Shown here one piece after another: positions 51,708-60,120 of a stretch of 64,000 nucleotides of DNA. Each line of letters starts with the position of its first letter. The first letter of the stretch is position 1. Source of the DNA: an uncultured Siphonobacter sp. (GTDB taxonomy: Bacteria > Bacteroidota > Bacteroidia > Cytophagales > Spirosomataceae). Both the position numbers and the translations under genes were made by a program. Location of the stretch: NCBI GenBank assembly GCA_913775095.1, contig CAJYIW010000004.1, positions 270,658 through 334,657 on the forward strand, written 5' to 3'. A model generated the notes under the pieces. That model was not told where the DNA came from. It did no database searches and was given only the letters and a program-made list of their open reading frames with translations.

Positions 51708-53273
51708 CTAAACCAGTTTCCCTTCCAGAACCGGACGCTTATCTTCTGAATTGTCAATGATAGACAGACTACGACGGAATTTCAGCGTGACACGATCCCC
51801 GGCAAAATGCATGCTCAGCGTATCGTAATGGGCCGATTCAATGTAACGTAAGGTAACAAGAAACGTACGCTCATCGCTCCAGGCTCCGTTGACGGCCAGC
51901 GTAGTGGGCAACTCTTTGGGTAATACGGACCGGGTTAATTTGAGGGCCGTAAGGGGAAGCGTACTGGCATTCAGTTTCCAGTGGCCAATACCCCCTTCGA
52001 TGCGGTGTTCCCGGGTAGCGTCCTTGAGTAAAAGGGTAAAACGATTTCCCCGGAAGAGTAACTCCGCCTGACTGATGCCCTGAGCATTCTTCTCTACCTG
52101 AATTTTTTTCCCATTCACCTGACTGGCTACCGCCGACGAAGCTGAGCCCGCAGTCAGGGGCAAGGCCAGCGAAGTAAGTTTGCTTTTAAGTTCCTGCTGA
52201 ACGGTAACGGAACTCTTCTGACCAACGGCGGGAAGAATATGATTCCAGACTGCATTCAGAATGCCCTGCATATTACCACTTTCACTGGTAGCGACTACGA
52301 CCATTTCCTGCTCAGGGATTACGATGCAATATTGCCCAAAGGCCCCGTCGCCCCGGTAGGCATTGTGCCGGCACCTCCAGAACTGATACCCGTAGCCCTG
52401 TTGCCAGTCGTTGCTTTCCCTGGGTTGATTGCCACCCTTGGATTCTACCTGAGCTTTAGTCGCTTCCTTGATCCAGGCGGCGGGTAATAGCTGTTTGCCT
52501 TCCCATTTGCCTTCCTGTAAGTACAGCTGACCAAATCGGGCAATATCTTCCGTTTTGAGACGCAAACCCCAGCCGCCCGTGTTGATGCCTTTGGGGTCTA
52601 CCTCCCAATCCGCCCCGGTAATACCCAGGGGCTTGAACAGGCGGGGAGTCAGGTATTCCAGCAGAGTCTGGCCCGTCAGTTTTTCGATCAGGGCTGAAAG
52701 CAGATACGTCGCTCCGCTGTTGTAGACGAAAAAAGTACCGGGCTGATGCTGGACGGGCTGTTCGAAAAATACTTTAACCCAATCGTCGGATTGGGTCATG
52801 GGGCCGGTGGTATCCTTATCATGACCCGTAGACATGGTTAATAGATCTTTCACCCGCATGGCCGCCAGATTGGGACTGACGCTGGCAGGAGCCTTATCCG
52901 GAAAAAAGGAAATAATTTTATCGTCTACCCGCAGGCGTTTTTCACTCACGGCAAAGCCAACGGCGGTAGAGGTAAAACTCTTACTCAGGGAATACAGCGT
53001 ATGCTTGAGCGTAGCCCGGTAAGGAGCCCACCAGCCCTCGGCAATGACTTTTCCTTTTCTCAGCACCATCAGGCTGTGTAAGTTCAGCTTCTCACTTTCA
53101 ACGGTCTGAATGAATTTCAGGATTCCCTCAGACGAGACCCCCTGCACTTCGGGGCTAACCCGTGAAAAAGAAAAGTCAGGCGGGAAGGCCCAGGCGGGTA
53201 GTGTAGAAATGAGTCCGGCCTGGGCGGCCAGAAAGCCCGTCTGCTTTAAGAAACTTCGTCGATTTAGAGGCAT
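51708..53273 (-). CDS. Tat-exported serine hydrolase of the beta-lactamase class C/PBP4-like family
   Basis: 521 residues. The N-terminus MPLNRRSFLKQTGFLAAQAG has a twin-arginine motif (RRSFLK) and a hydrophobic segment, so export of a folded protein is expected. The active-site SxxK is in YSLSKSFTSTAVG (about residue 95), and the second motif is YNSGATYLLSAL. A C-terminal beta-rich region (about 380-521) is added. These enzymes act on beta-lactam-like or peptide/ester substrates; true resistance cannot be inferred. It is convergent with the SRPBCC gene. Confidence 0.9.
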   Translation of the reverse strand: MPLNRRSFLKQTGFLAAQAGLISTLPAWAFPPDFSFSRVSPEVQGVSSEGILKFIQTVESEKLNLHSLMVLRKGKVIAEGWWAPYRATLKHTLYSLSKSFTSTAVGFAVSEKRLRVDDKIISFFPDKAPASVSPNLAAMRVKDLLTMSTGHDKDTTGPMTQSDDWVKVFFEQPVQHQPGTFFVYNSGATYLLSALIEKLTGQTLLEYLTPRLFKPLGITGADWEVDPKGINTGGWGLRLKTEDIARFGQLYLQEGKWEGKQLLPAAWIKEATKAQVESKGGNQPRESNDWQQGYGYQFWRCRHNAYRGDGAFGQYCIVIPEQEMVVVATSESGNMQGILNAVWNHILPAVGQKSSVTVQQELKSKLTSLALPLTAGSASSAVASQVNGKKIQVEKNAQGISQAELLFRGNRFTLLLKDATREHRIEGGIGHWKLNASTLPLTALKLTRSVLPKELPTTLAVNGAWSDERTFLVTLRYIESAHYDTLSMHFAGDRVTLKFRRSLSIIDNSEDKRPVLEGKLV

Positions 53274-53485
53274 TGAAGTTAGTTTTGAAAATTTTGTAAA
53301 AAACTAAGAAAGTGTTTGCTGAATTACAAATAAAAAATTTCTACTTTTAATAGGGGGAAAAGGCCAGTCAGTGGTCATAGGCTCAGATACTTCGGACCCA
53401 GACGCTGTAAAGGGCACAATCAGGGTCAAAACCCGGCGTATAATTTGTTAATCATTTGCAATCAATAGTTAATGCAGGAGCGATT

Positions 53486-54019
53486 ATGGTTAAGCTAGTT
53501 CTGATTCCAGCCGCGTTAATTACGTTTTTTCTGGTACATTCATTTTCGGCCCGGGCGGATGGAAAACCTCCCATGGCGGCCTCCAGGCAATTGTTTTCAC
53601 TGCAACTGAGCCGCAACTCCAATACGGTCATGTATGATGCGAACATTGGAGTCAATCAGAAGCTTAATCCGGAAAAGCCCATTGATGTCTACTGGATTCG
53701 TCATGAAGAACAGGGGCAACGCGAAAGCCTCTCTAAAATACAGTGGAAACTTGCCTATGGCTATACCCACACCAAAACCAGTGCGGACACGTATGCCGTG
53801 AAAATCAATGCTTTTCAAGACCGGGCCTTTCATGTGGAGTATAATGAAGGAAAGGCGATGGCTTTAGCTACCATCGGAGGAAAAAAAGCCAGTCTGCAAA
53901 AGATTTTTGTACAACTTGATCCTAATTCGTTCCTGATTCCGAAGGTTCAGTACGTTGAGTTGTTCGGAACAGAATTACAAACGAATAAACCCGTCTACGA
54001 GCGGATTTTACCGAAATAA
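53486..54019 (+). CDS. DUF4833-family secreted protein
   Basis: 177 residues with a signal peptide (about 1-24). Then comes a beta-rich domain with the DUF4833 features FSLQLSRNSNTVMYDANIG, PIDVYWIRHEEQGQRESLSK and YGYTHTKTSADTYAVKINAF. The ATG at 53486 is preceded by AGGAG at 7 bases, one of the few clear ribosome-binding sites in the window, which decides the start. Function unknown. It is separate from the FecR gene by a terminator. Confidence 0.85.
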   Translation: MVKLVLIPAALITFFLVHSFSARADGKPPMAASRQLFSLQLSRNSNTVMYDANIGVNQKLNPEKPIDVYWIRHEEQGQRESLSKIQWKLAYGYTHTKTSADTYAVKINAFQDRAFHVEYNEGKAMALATIGGKKASLQKIFVQLDPNSFLIPKVQYVELFGTELQTNKPVYERILPK

Positions 54020-54038
54020 ATCCTGCTGACGGATTGAA

Positions 54039-54073
54039 TAAAAAAGCCACTGCATTTGCAGTGGCTTTTTTTA
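54039..54073. terminator. Bidirectional terminator
   Basis: AAAAAAGCCACTGCA and TGCAGTGGCTTTTTT around a three-base loop lie between convergent genes. Confidence 0.92.
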
Positions 54074-54087
54074 TGGAGTAAGGTTAC

Positions 54088-55113
54088 TTAACAGCCCGTT
54101 CCAGTAAGCGTAATCTGATTACCTTTTCGCTCCATTTGTAAGTGAAAGGAATCCGCGATTACTTTCAGGATGGTATCCAGACTTTCGTTGGTATCAAAAG
54201 GAACACTCAGCGGGCAATTCCGGATCCGATCATTCGTCAGCTGAATATCCACCTGATACACTTCGTTCAGGGTCTTTACCACTTCAGACAAAGGCGTCTG
54301 ATCGAAGACGAGTTTACCCGTTTTATACGCAAAAACGTTCGGGTTTACCTGGGCCCGGGTTTCGATCGTGTGCGAGGCCGAGTCAAAAGAAGCCTGCTGG
54401 TTTTTCACCAGTGCCACCTCTTTTTTCAGGGCCGTAAAGAGAACCTTACCCGTTCGGACGGCCACTCGTACGTTGGCGTCATAAGCTCTTACACTGAAGG
54501 AGGTTCCCACGACTCGTACGGTTGTACCGTTGGCTTCAATGATAAAGGGTTGCGATGGATTCGGAGTAATGTCAAAAAAGCCTTCTCCCTTCAACTGCAC
54601 CACGCGTTGTCCTTTTTCAAAGGTTGTCGGGTACGTTAACTGACTGCCCCGATTGAGTAACACCGTACTGCCGTCGGGCAGGCGTTGCTCAAAAGTCTGT
54701 TCAGTAGCCTGGGCCACCTGTAATTCATTACTCTTCAGAAAGGGAAAGAGCAGCCAGCCTAAACCGATCACGACCAGAATGACAGCCGCAGCGGGCCATA
54801 TATTTCTTCGTTTCAGCGGAACGACTTTGCCTTCTTTCTCCATGTCAATGGGACGCGGCGGAGCCATTTTGATCTGGCTGCTCACCTTTTGCCACGCGAC
54901 CTCCGTATTCACAGAAGCCGGAATACTTTTGACCTGTGCACTGGTCTCCCAGAGTCGCTGCAGCCGATCCAGCTCCTGACGAGGGGACTCGCCATCCGCA
55001 GCATTGTTTCGCAGTAGCCACTGCTGAACCTGCTCAGTTTCAGCCTCGTTGGTTTCACCAGCCAGGTATTTTCCGAGTAGGCCATCATCCATATAATCCT
55101 GATTAGCCATCAT
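54088..55113 (-). CDS. FecR-family anti-sigma factor
   Basis: 341 residues. Cytoplasmic N-terminal part (about 1-90), one membrane helix (about 104-124, IWPAAAVILVVIGLGWLLFP), FecR domain (about 130-230, with QRLPDGSTVLLNRGSQLTYP and VRAYDANVRVAVRTGKVLFT) and DUF4974 domain (about 265-338, with PLSEVVKTLNEVYQVDIQLT). The sigma gene lies 27 bases upstream. Unlike the pair at 2.8-4.5 kb, no TonB receptor follows; the next gene downstream is convergent. The pair is thus an orphan in this window. A start at either of the adjacent ATGs (55113, 55110) is possible. Confidence 0.93.
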   Translation of the reverse strand: MMANQDYMDDGLLGKYLAGETNEAETEQVQQWLLRNNAADGESPRQELDRLQRLWETSAQVKSIPASVNTEVAWQKVSSQIKMAPPRPIDMEKEGKVVPLKRRNIWPAAAVILVVIGLGWLLFPFLKSNELQVAQATEQTFEQRLPDGSTVLLNRGSQLTYPTTFEKGQRVVQLKGEGFFDITPNPSQPFIIEANGTTVRVVGTSFSVRAYDANVRVAVRTGKVLFTALKKEVALVKNQQASFDSASHTIETRAQVNPNVFAYKTGKLVFDQTPLSEVVKTLNEVYQVDIQLTNDRIRNCPLSVPFDTNESLDTILKVIADSFHLQMERKGNQITLTGTGC

Positions 55114-55140
55114 GGAAAGGGTGGTTAAAAATCGTAAAAA

Positions 55141-55740
55141 TTAGTCATGCACGTAAATGCCCAGTAAGAGCAGGAGGGGTAAATAATCAGCCAGCTCAGT
55201 TCTCAAAATCCGCAGGGCTTTGCCAATCTGGTTTTCAACCGTTTTGATGGATAAACCCAGCTGATCGGCAATTTCCTGATACTTTAATTCTTCAAAACGA
55301 CTCATCATGAAGATCAGCCGGCACTGTTCCGGTAAGCGTCCGATGGCCTGCTGGAGCTGAGCTTCCAGTTCGGAAGCAATTAACTCCTGAGCCGGACTTT
55401 CCTGAGTGCCAGACTCATCACTTTGTGCGTAAGTCTGATATTCCGCCTGAACGGATAAATGCTTGATCCGGTTCAGACACCGATTGTGTACGGCCCGGTA
55501 GAGGTAGGATTTCAGCGAAGTGGTAATCACCATGGATTCGCGTTTTTCCCAAAAAGCCAGAAACATGGCCTGAACGACCTCTTCCGCATCATCCCAATCC
55601 TTCAGAAACGAGAAACCGTACTGGCACAAAGGAGCATACTGCTGACGAAACAATAGTTCAAACGAACGTTCGTCGCCCGTTTGAATGGCCGTAAGAAATT
55701 GCTGATCCGTGAAGGTCTCAACCCCTTTATTGTCACTCAT
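55141..55740 (-). CDS. ECF-type RNA polymerase sigma-70 factor
   Basis: 199 residues. Region 2 (SFELLFRQQYAPLCQYGFSF, then EEVVQAMFLAFWEKR) and region 4 (LPEQCRLIFMMSRFEELKYQ, then ADQLGLSIKTVENQIGKALR) are complete. The C-terminus is hydrophobic (LADYLPLLLLLGIYVHD), as in the sigma factor at 3918. The normal ATG at 55740 contrasts with that first sigma gene. It is co-transcribed with the FecR-type anti-sigma factor. Confidence 0.94.
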   Translation of the reverse strand: MSDNKGVETFTDQQFLTAIQTGDERSFELLFRQQYAPLCQYGFSFLKDWDDAEEVVQAMFLAFWEKRESMVITTSLKSYLYRAVHNRCLNRIKHLSVQAEYQTYAQSDESGTQESPAQELIASELEAQLQQAIGRLPEQCRLIFMMSRFEELKYQEIADQLGLSIKTVENQIGKALRILRTELADYLPLLLLLGIYVHD

Positions 55741-55851
55741 GGTTTACTGGTCTGATCATATGACATCCGAAATGGTTTTCCCCCTGGCGAATGATGAACT
55801 ATTTTTTTGTATAAGGTGCAGGAAATGATTTTCGGGGGAAAAAAGCCTGCA

Positions 55852-57192
55852 TCAGGCAGCCACGACGGGGTTATTTTTTTTGGATAACTTCAGAAAACGG
55901 AACAGTAAGAAGATGGAGGCGAAGGTCAGACCGCTGATGAAGCCCAGCCACATGCCGGAAGCTCCCATGTTTCTGTGAAACGCAAACCAGTAGCCCAGCG
56001 GAATACCAACCACCCAGTAAGCAATGGCAATGATGACGGTAGGGACCTTAACATCTTTGATCCCCCGCAATAAGCCCGCTCCGATGGCCTGCGTACTATC
56101 CGAAATTTGGAAGACCGCGGCGAAAAGCAACAGCAGACTGGCCAGTTGCAATACTTCTTCATTGTTATTGAAAAAGGCGGGTAACTGATCCCGAAGCAGC
56201 ACGAAACCAACGGCACACAGGGTTCCATAAATCAGGGCCGTCACCAGTGTACTTTTCCCAATGATGGAAATCAGCGACCAGTTGGAACGTCCCAGAGAGT
56301 TACTGACCCGAATGGATCCGGCCTGAGCCAGTCCCATGGAAACCATAAAAGTAAAGGAAGCACAACTCAGGGCAATCTGATGCGAGGCCTGAGCAATGGC
56401 ACTGATGGTTCCGATGATGATTCCGGAAACGGCAAAGGCTCCGGCTTCCATGCCAATCTGTAAGCTACTGGGGATTCCAATGTGTAGTAATTCCCGCATG
56501 GTAGTCATGCTTAACTGCCACTGGGATCGGCGGACGGCCATGTATTTCCGGAAATTCGGATGATAAATGACGTAAAGGGTAATGGCAATGAAAATCAGGC
56601 TTCGGGTAATGAGCGTAGCCCAGCCCGCCCCGACGAGCTCCAGCCGGGGAAAGCCCCAGTTGCCGTAGATCAGTAACCAGTTCAGAAAGGCATTGATGGG
56701 TAAGGCACTCAGCGAGAAGAACATGGCCGTGCGGGTAAGCTCCAGCCCATCCGTAAACTGCTTGAGTGTCATGAACAGCAGCATGGGAATAATGGAAAGC
56801 CCCATGAGTTTCATGAAGGGTAAGGCCAGTTTCACTACTTCCGGATCCTGCTTGAAATAGAACAGAATATGATTCCCGAAAAACAGAGAAACAGAAATGA
56901 CCAAAGCCGTCAGACTGCAAAGAATAAAGCCGTTGTATAAATAATGAGAAACCTGCTGACTATCGTGACGGCCATGGGCCAGGGATACCATCTGGGAAAC
57001 CGAGATGGTCATACCAATCCCAATAACGAAGGGAATGTTAATGGTGTTGAGAACCAGAGCCGCCGCCGCCAGTTGCTTGTAACTGATGGCTCCAACCATG
57101 GCGGTATCGATGATGTGAAGCACCATCTGGGCTAATTCGCCGATAATAATGGGAACTGCTAATCGTAAAGTTTTAAATGCCTCCGTTTTCAT
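55852..57192 (-). CDS. MATE-family multidrug/cation antiporter
   Basis: 446 residues with twelve hydrophobic helices in two homologous halves. NorM-like blocks are visible: LRLAVPIIIGELAQMVLHII, DTAMVGAISYKQLAAAALVL, and in the second half GIPSSLQIGMEAGAFAVSGI and SNSLGRSNWSLISIIGKS. It exports cationic drugs or metabolites with sodium or protons. Substrate unknown. Apparently transcribed alone. Confidence 0.94.
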   Translation of the reverse strand: MKTEAFKTLRLAVPIIIGELAQMVLHIIDTAMVGAISYKQLAAAALVLNTINIPFVIGIGMTISVSQMVSLAHGRHDSQQVSHYLYNGFILCSLTALVISVSLFFGNHILFYFKQDPEVVKLALPFMKLMGLSIIPMLLFMTLKQFTDGLELTRTAMFFSLSALPINAFLNWLLIYGNWGFPRLELVGAGWATLITRSLIFIAITLYVIYHPNFRKYMAVRRSQWQLSMTTMRELLHIGIPSSLQIGMEAGAFAVSGIIIGTISAIAQASHQIALSCASFTFMVSMGLAQAGSIRVSNSLGRSNWSLISIIGKSTLVTALIYGTLCAVGFVLLRDQLPAFFNNNEEVLQLASLLLLFAAVFQISDSTQAIGAGLLRGIKDVKVPTVIIAIAYWVVGIPLGYWFAFHRNMGASGMWLGFISGLTFASIFLLFRFLKLSKKNNPVVAA

Positions 57193-57297
57193 GACTAGTG
57201 GAAAGAATAATAATGCAATGGAGCCGCGAAGGTACGGAGGATTCCAGCCAAGCCCTAGTGCGTACTAAAAAGAAAGGAATTCCGAGGGAATAGCTAT

Positions 57298-57329
57298 AAA
57301 AAAAAGAGACGTAGCGAAGGCTACGTCTC
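57298..57329 (-). terminator. Terminator after the 77-residue gene
   Basis: GAGACGTAGC and GCTACGTCTC form a 10-bp stem with loop GAAG (positions 57306-57329). On the minus strand a run of T residues follows, just after the gene that ends at 57336. Confidence 0.9.
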
Positions 57330-57335
57330 GGACCG

Positions 57336-57569
57336 TTAACTGTATGCGGGTTTATCCAGATCTGGTTTATCATGATTCCGATTAGGATTGTTCTGCCGGA
57401 CATTCACATCCAGCTCATCTCCATCGGTATATTCTTCGTCAATTCGGTCCACCGGAGGAGCATCTTTCAGTGGTACTTCAGCAGAAACGCCACTGTTTCC
57501 TTTAATCGACTGATCGGTCAGCCCATTGGGGCTTGCGGCTTTCTTGGCATTGATTTCGTCCTGTTTCAT
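57336..57569 (-). CDS. Small acidic, probably disordered protein
   Basis: 77 residues, very polar and rich in Asp, Asn, Pro and Lys (DRIDEEYTDGDELDVNV, NPNRNHDKPDLDKPAYS). No signal peptide, membrane segment or known domain. A dedicated terminator and normal codon use suggest a real gene. Disorder is inferred from composition. Function unknown. Confidence 0.6.
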   Translation of the reverse strand: MKQDEINAKKAASPNGLTDQSIKGNSGVSAEVPLKDAPPVDRIDEEYTDGDELDVNVRQNNPNRNHDKPDLDKPAYS

Positions 57570-57817
57570 AGTTTTAATGAGTTGGTGTCAATGCCGGGTA
57601 CGTTAAAATTACCGTGCCCCGCCTGAGATTGCCCAAAAGGGGCTTATCCTCCTGCGAATTGGGTGAGTAATTCAAACCACAAGCCGCTTTGATCTATGGT
57701 AATTGACGGAATTAAATTGGAGTGACTTACTCAAAATCAGGAATATACGTGTTCTGGAATGTTTATTTTCTGGCAATGGGGCGTATTCAATTTTATATCC
57801 AACTCAACACAACCATC

Positions 57818-58072
57818 ATGGCAAAGGATTTCAATCCCGAACACAAAGAGGGACCCGTCGCAACCGCAATCGAAGAACAAACCGCAAAACTTCCTTCAGA
57901 CGTATTTCTGTGGGCATCGTTAGCGTCTATGGGAGCATCCCTGGCATTAAAAATTTCCGGACATAAGCACACCGCTTTGTTCGTAGGTCAGTGGGCAGCC
58001 CCCTTTATGTTGCTGGGCATTTACAACAAGCTTGTCAAGCTGGAAGGCCACGACAAGCAAGATGACGAGTAG
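57818..58072 (+). CDS. Small membrane protein
   Basis: 84 residues: a polar N-terminus (MAKDFNPEHKEGPVATAIEE), then two hydrophobic stretches (DVFLWASLASMGASLALKIS and ALFVGQWAAPFMLLGIYNKL) and a charged tail. I chose the ATG at 57818; the frame upstream to 57722 looks non-coding. Similar small proteins are common in Cytophagales but have no assigned function. Confidence 0.7.
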   Translation: MAKDFNPEHKEGPVATAIEEQTAKLPSDVFLWASLASMGASLALKISGHKHTALFVGQWAAPFMLLGIYNKLVKLEGHDKQDDE

Positions 58073-58085
58073 ATCGTTTTCATGG

Positions 58086-58130
58086 ATAAAAAGCGAGCGT
58101 CGTCCGTTTACGGACGAAGCTCGCTTTTTA
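58086..58130. terminator. Bidirectional terminator
   Basis: AAAAAGCGAGC..CGTCCG pairs with CGGACG..GCTCGCTTTTT between convergent genes. Its right edge reaches the last codon of the LytTR regulator gene. Confidence 0.9.
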
Positions 58131-58832
58131 TAGGCCTACTTCCCGGAGGAATTGCTCCCGATAGCTACTGCCAATGGGAATTTCGTAACGGTCGATGAAG
58201 ACCCGATTGCCTTCAATATGGGAAATCTGAGCTTTATTGATGAGAAAGGAGCGATGGATTCGCAGAAAAGGGGCGGCTGCCAGCAGTTCCTCGGCACTCG
58301 TAAAGGTCATGCTGGTAAGCAGGGTTTGCTGCGTAGTAACAATTTTGGTATAATTTCCCTGAGCTTCGGCATACAGAATATCCTCGTACCGGATTCGGTA
58401 AATGCGGCCTTCTGATTTAATGAAGACAAAATGCTCCGTCTCGGGTACGGCAATGGGCCGAATCGGTTGCAGACGTTCCAGAGCTTTATCAACGGCTACA
58501 ATGAAGCGTTCGAGTGAAAAGGGTTTGAGCAGATAATCGCAGGCCGAAAGGTCGAACGCATCTACGGCGTATTCTTTATAAGCCGTGGTAAAAATAACCT
58601 GTGGACTATTCCGAAGGGTCTTCAGAAAAGCAATCCCACTGAGAACCGGCATATTGATGTCCAGAAATAGAAGGTCAATGGGTTCCCGCTGGAGGATGGC
58701 CTTGGCTTCCAGTGCGTTTCCACAACTGCCTGCTACCTGCAACTGGGGCAGGTGCGTACAGTAAGTCTGGATGATTTGCCGGGCAATGGGTTCGTCATCC
58801 ACAATAAGACATTTGGCCACTCTCATAAACAT
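58128..58832 (-). CDS. LytTR-family response regulator
   Basis: 234 residues. The receiver domain has D12/D13 near the start (CLIVDDEPIARQI), probable phospho-acceptor D58 in LLFLDINMPVLSG and Lys in YLLKPFSLE. The LytTR DNA-binding domain (about 135-234) contains GRIYRIRYEDILYAEAQGNY and FLRIHRSFLINKAQISHI. The ATG at 58832 is preceded by AGGAAA. It lies 21 bases downstream of its histidine kinase gene. The pair is divergent from an outer-membrane beta-barrel gene, a usual target arrangement in this phylum. Confidence 0.95.
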   Translation of the reverse strand: MFMRVAKCLIVDDEPIARQIIQTYCTHLPQLQVAGSCGNALEAKAILQREPIDLLFLDINMPVLSGIAFLKTLRNSPQVIFTTAYKEYAVDAFDLSACDYLLKPFSLERFIVAVDKALERLQPIRPIAVPETEHFVFIKSEGRIYRIRYEDILYAEAQGNYTKIVTTQQTLLTSMTFTSAEELLAAAPFLRIHRSFLINKAQISHIEGNRVFIDRYEIPIGSSYREQFLREVGL

Positions 58833-58853
58833 CAAATTTCCTGGAATACTTCC

Positions 58854-59891
58854 TTACTTCATTCGTAACTGTAAGCGGACCTCATACCATCCCTCCTGGG
58901 TGTCAATGGCGAGTTCATGCATTCCGGAGTATAATAGTTGCAGTCGTTTCATGACATTATCCATGCCCAGGCCGCTGTGCCGGTTCATCTCATTACCCAT
59001 TTTCTGATGAGGATCGAAGGTGTTTCGGATGGCGAACAGAACGGCATTTCCCCAGAGTTTGAGTTCAATTTCAATTCTGATTTTTGCTTCCGTCGTATTC
59101 TTTGAATGCTTGAATGCATTTTCCACGAAGATAATCAGGAGCATGGGGGCGATTTTAAGATTGGGAGGAACATTTTCCAAAGCAACGCGAAGGTCCAGTC
59201 TTTCGCCGAGCCGGATGCGTTCAAATTCGATGTAATTCTGAATGTACACCAGCTCATCTGCCAGAGGAACCCAGCGTTCTTTGGCTTCGTATATGGAATA
59301 CCGTAGCAGGTCCGAAAGTTGTAAAATCAGTGGCGGGACTTTGCCCGGTTCGGCAATGGAAAGTCCATAGAGGTTATTCAGGGTATTGAATAAGAAATGC
59401 GGACTCAATTGTGATTGCAGAAGTTGCAGTTCATTCTGACTTTGTTCGGCCGTAATCTGAACCGCCTGAAATTTCTGGACTAAGCCCGTGCGAACCTGCT
59501 TGATAAAAACTCCGATGCAGATGCTCAAGAGTATAAAGAGGGGAATCCACAACGCCAGACTTGCCATGCCGGGCAGAGGCGGTAAAGAAGAGAAGGCAAT
59601 CAACAGCATGAGGAGAGCCAGGGTGGCAATCAATAGCTTGATGAGCCGGCGATTGGTCACCGGCGTGTCCGGGCCTATCCATAGCTGCGATAAAATCCGT
59701 CCCAGAAAAATACCACCCACGAAACTACAGCCCGCCAGCAAAGCCACCAGATCTTCATACCTGCCGTCCAGCACCTGGTTGAAATACCGTTCCGTTAGAA
59801 AAAAGACAATGATGACTACAGTGCCCGACAGTATCGCCAGGATGCGGGGGCTAGGCTCATAAAGACCCGAAATGACCTGCTTGTGCTCCAT
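58854..59891 (-). CDS. LytS-type sensor histidine kinase
   Basis: 345 residues. Four hydrophobic segments (about 18-130), a coiled linker, the phospho-acceptor block with H165 in SQLSPHFLFNTLNNLYG, then an ATPase domain with LIIFVENAFKHSKNT and HSGLGMDNVMKRLQLL. This is the same architecture as the kinase at 6348-7379. Its partner is the LytTR regulator that follows. The two LytS/LytTR pairs in the window have different sensor halves, so they should respond to different signals. Confidence 0.94.
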   Translation of the reverse strand: MEHKQVISGLYEPSPRILAILSGTVVIIVFFLTERYFNQVLDGRYEDLVALLAGCSFVGGIFLGRILSQLWIGPDTPVTNRRLIKLLIATLALLMLLIAFSSLPPLPGMASLALWIPLFILLSICIGVFIKQVRTGLVQKFQAVQITAEQSQNELQLLQSQLSPHFLFNTLNNLYGLSIAEPGKVPPLILQLSDLLRYSIYEAKERWVPLADELVYIQNYIEFERIRLGERLDLRVALENVPPNLKIAPMLLIIFVENAFKHSKNTTEAKIRIEIELKLWGNAVLFAIRNTFDPHQKMGNEMNRHSGLGMDNVMKRLQLLYSGMHELAIDTQEGWYEVRLQLRMK

Positions 59892-60120
59892 AAGTTGTGT
59901 TGCAAATTCGGAATCAAAATTCAGTTACCGTACCCGTTCAACTAAACTTTCCTGACAGACGGGGTATAAATCCTGACGAAAACTTCCAAATGGCCCATCA
60001 GTGCCTTCATCCCCGGGAAATGAGAGTTTGACCGCGGATTGAGGATGTCTGTCCGCGATTCTTGAGGCAGTAAAAATAGTCCGACACTTTCGCTGACGAA
60101 ATTAATTCCCTTCTCGTCTT

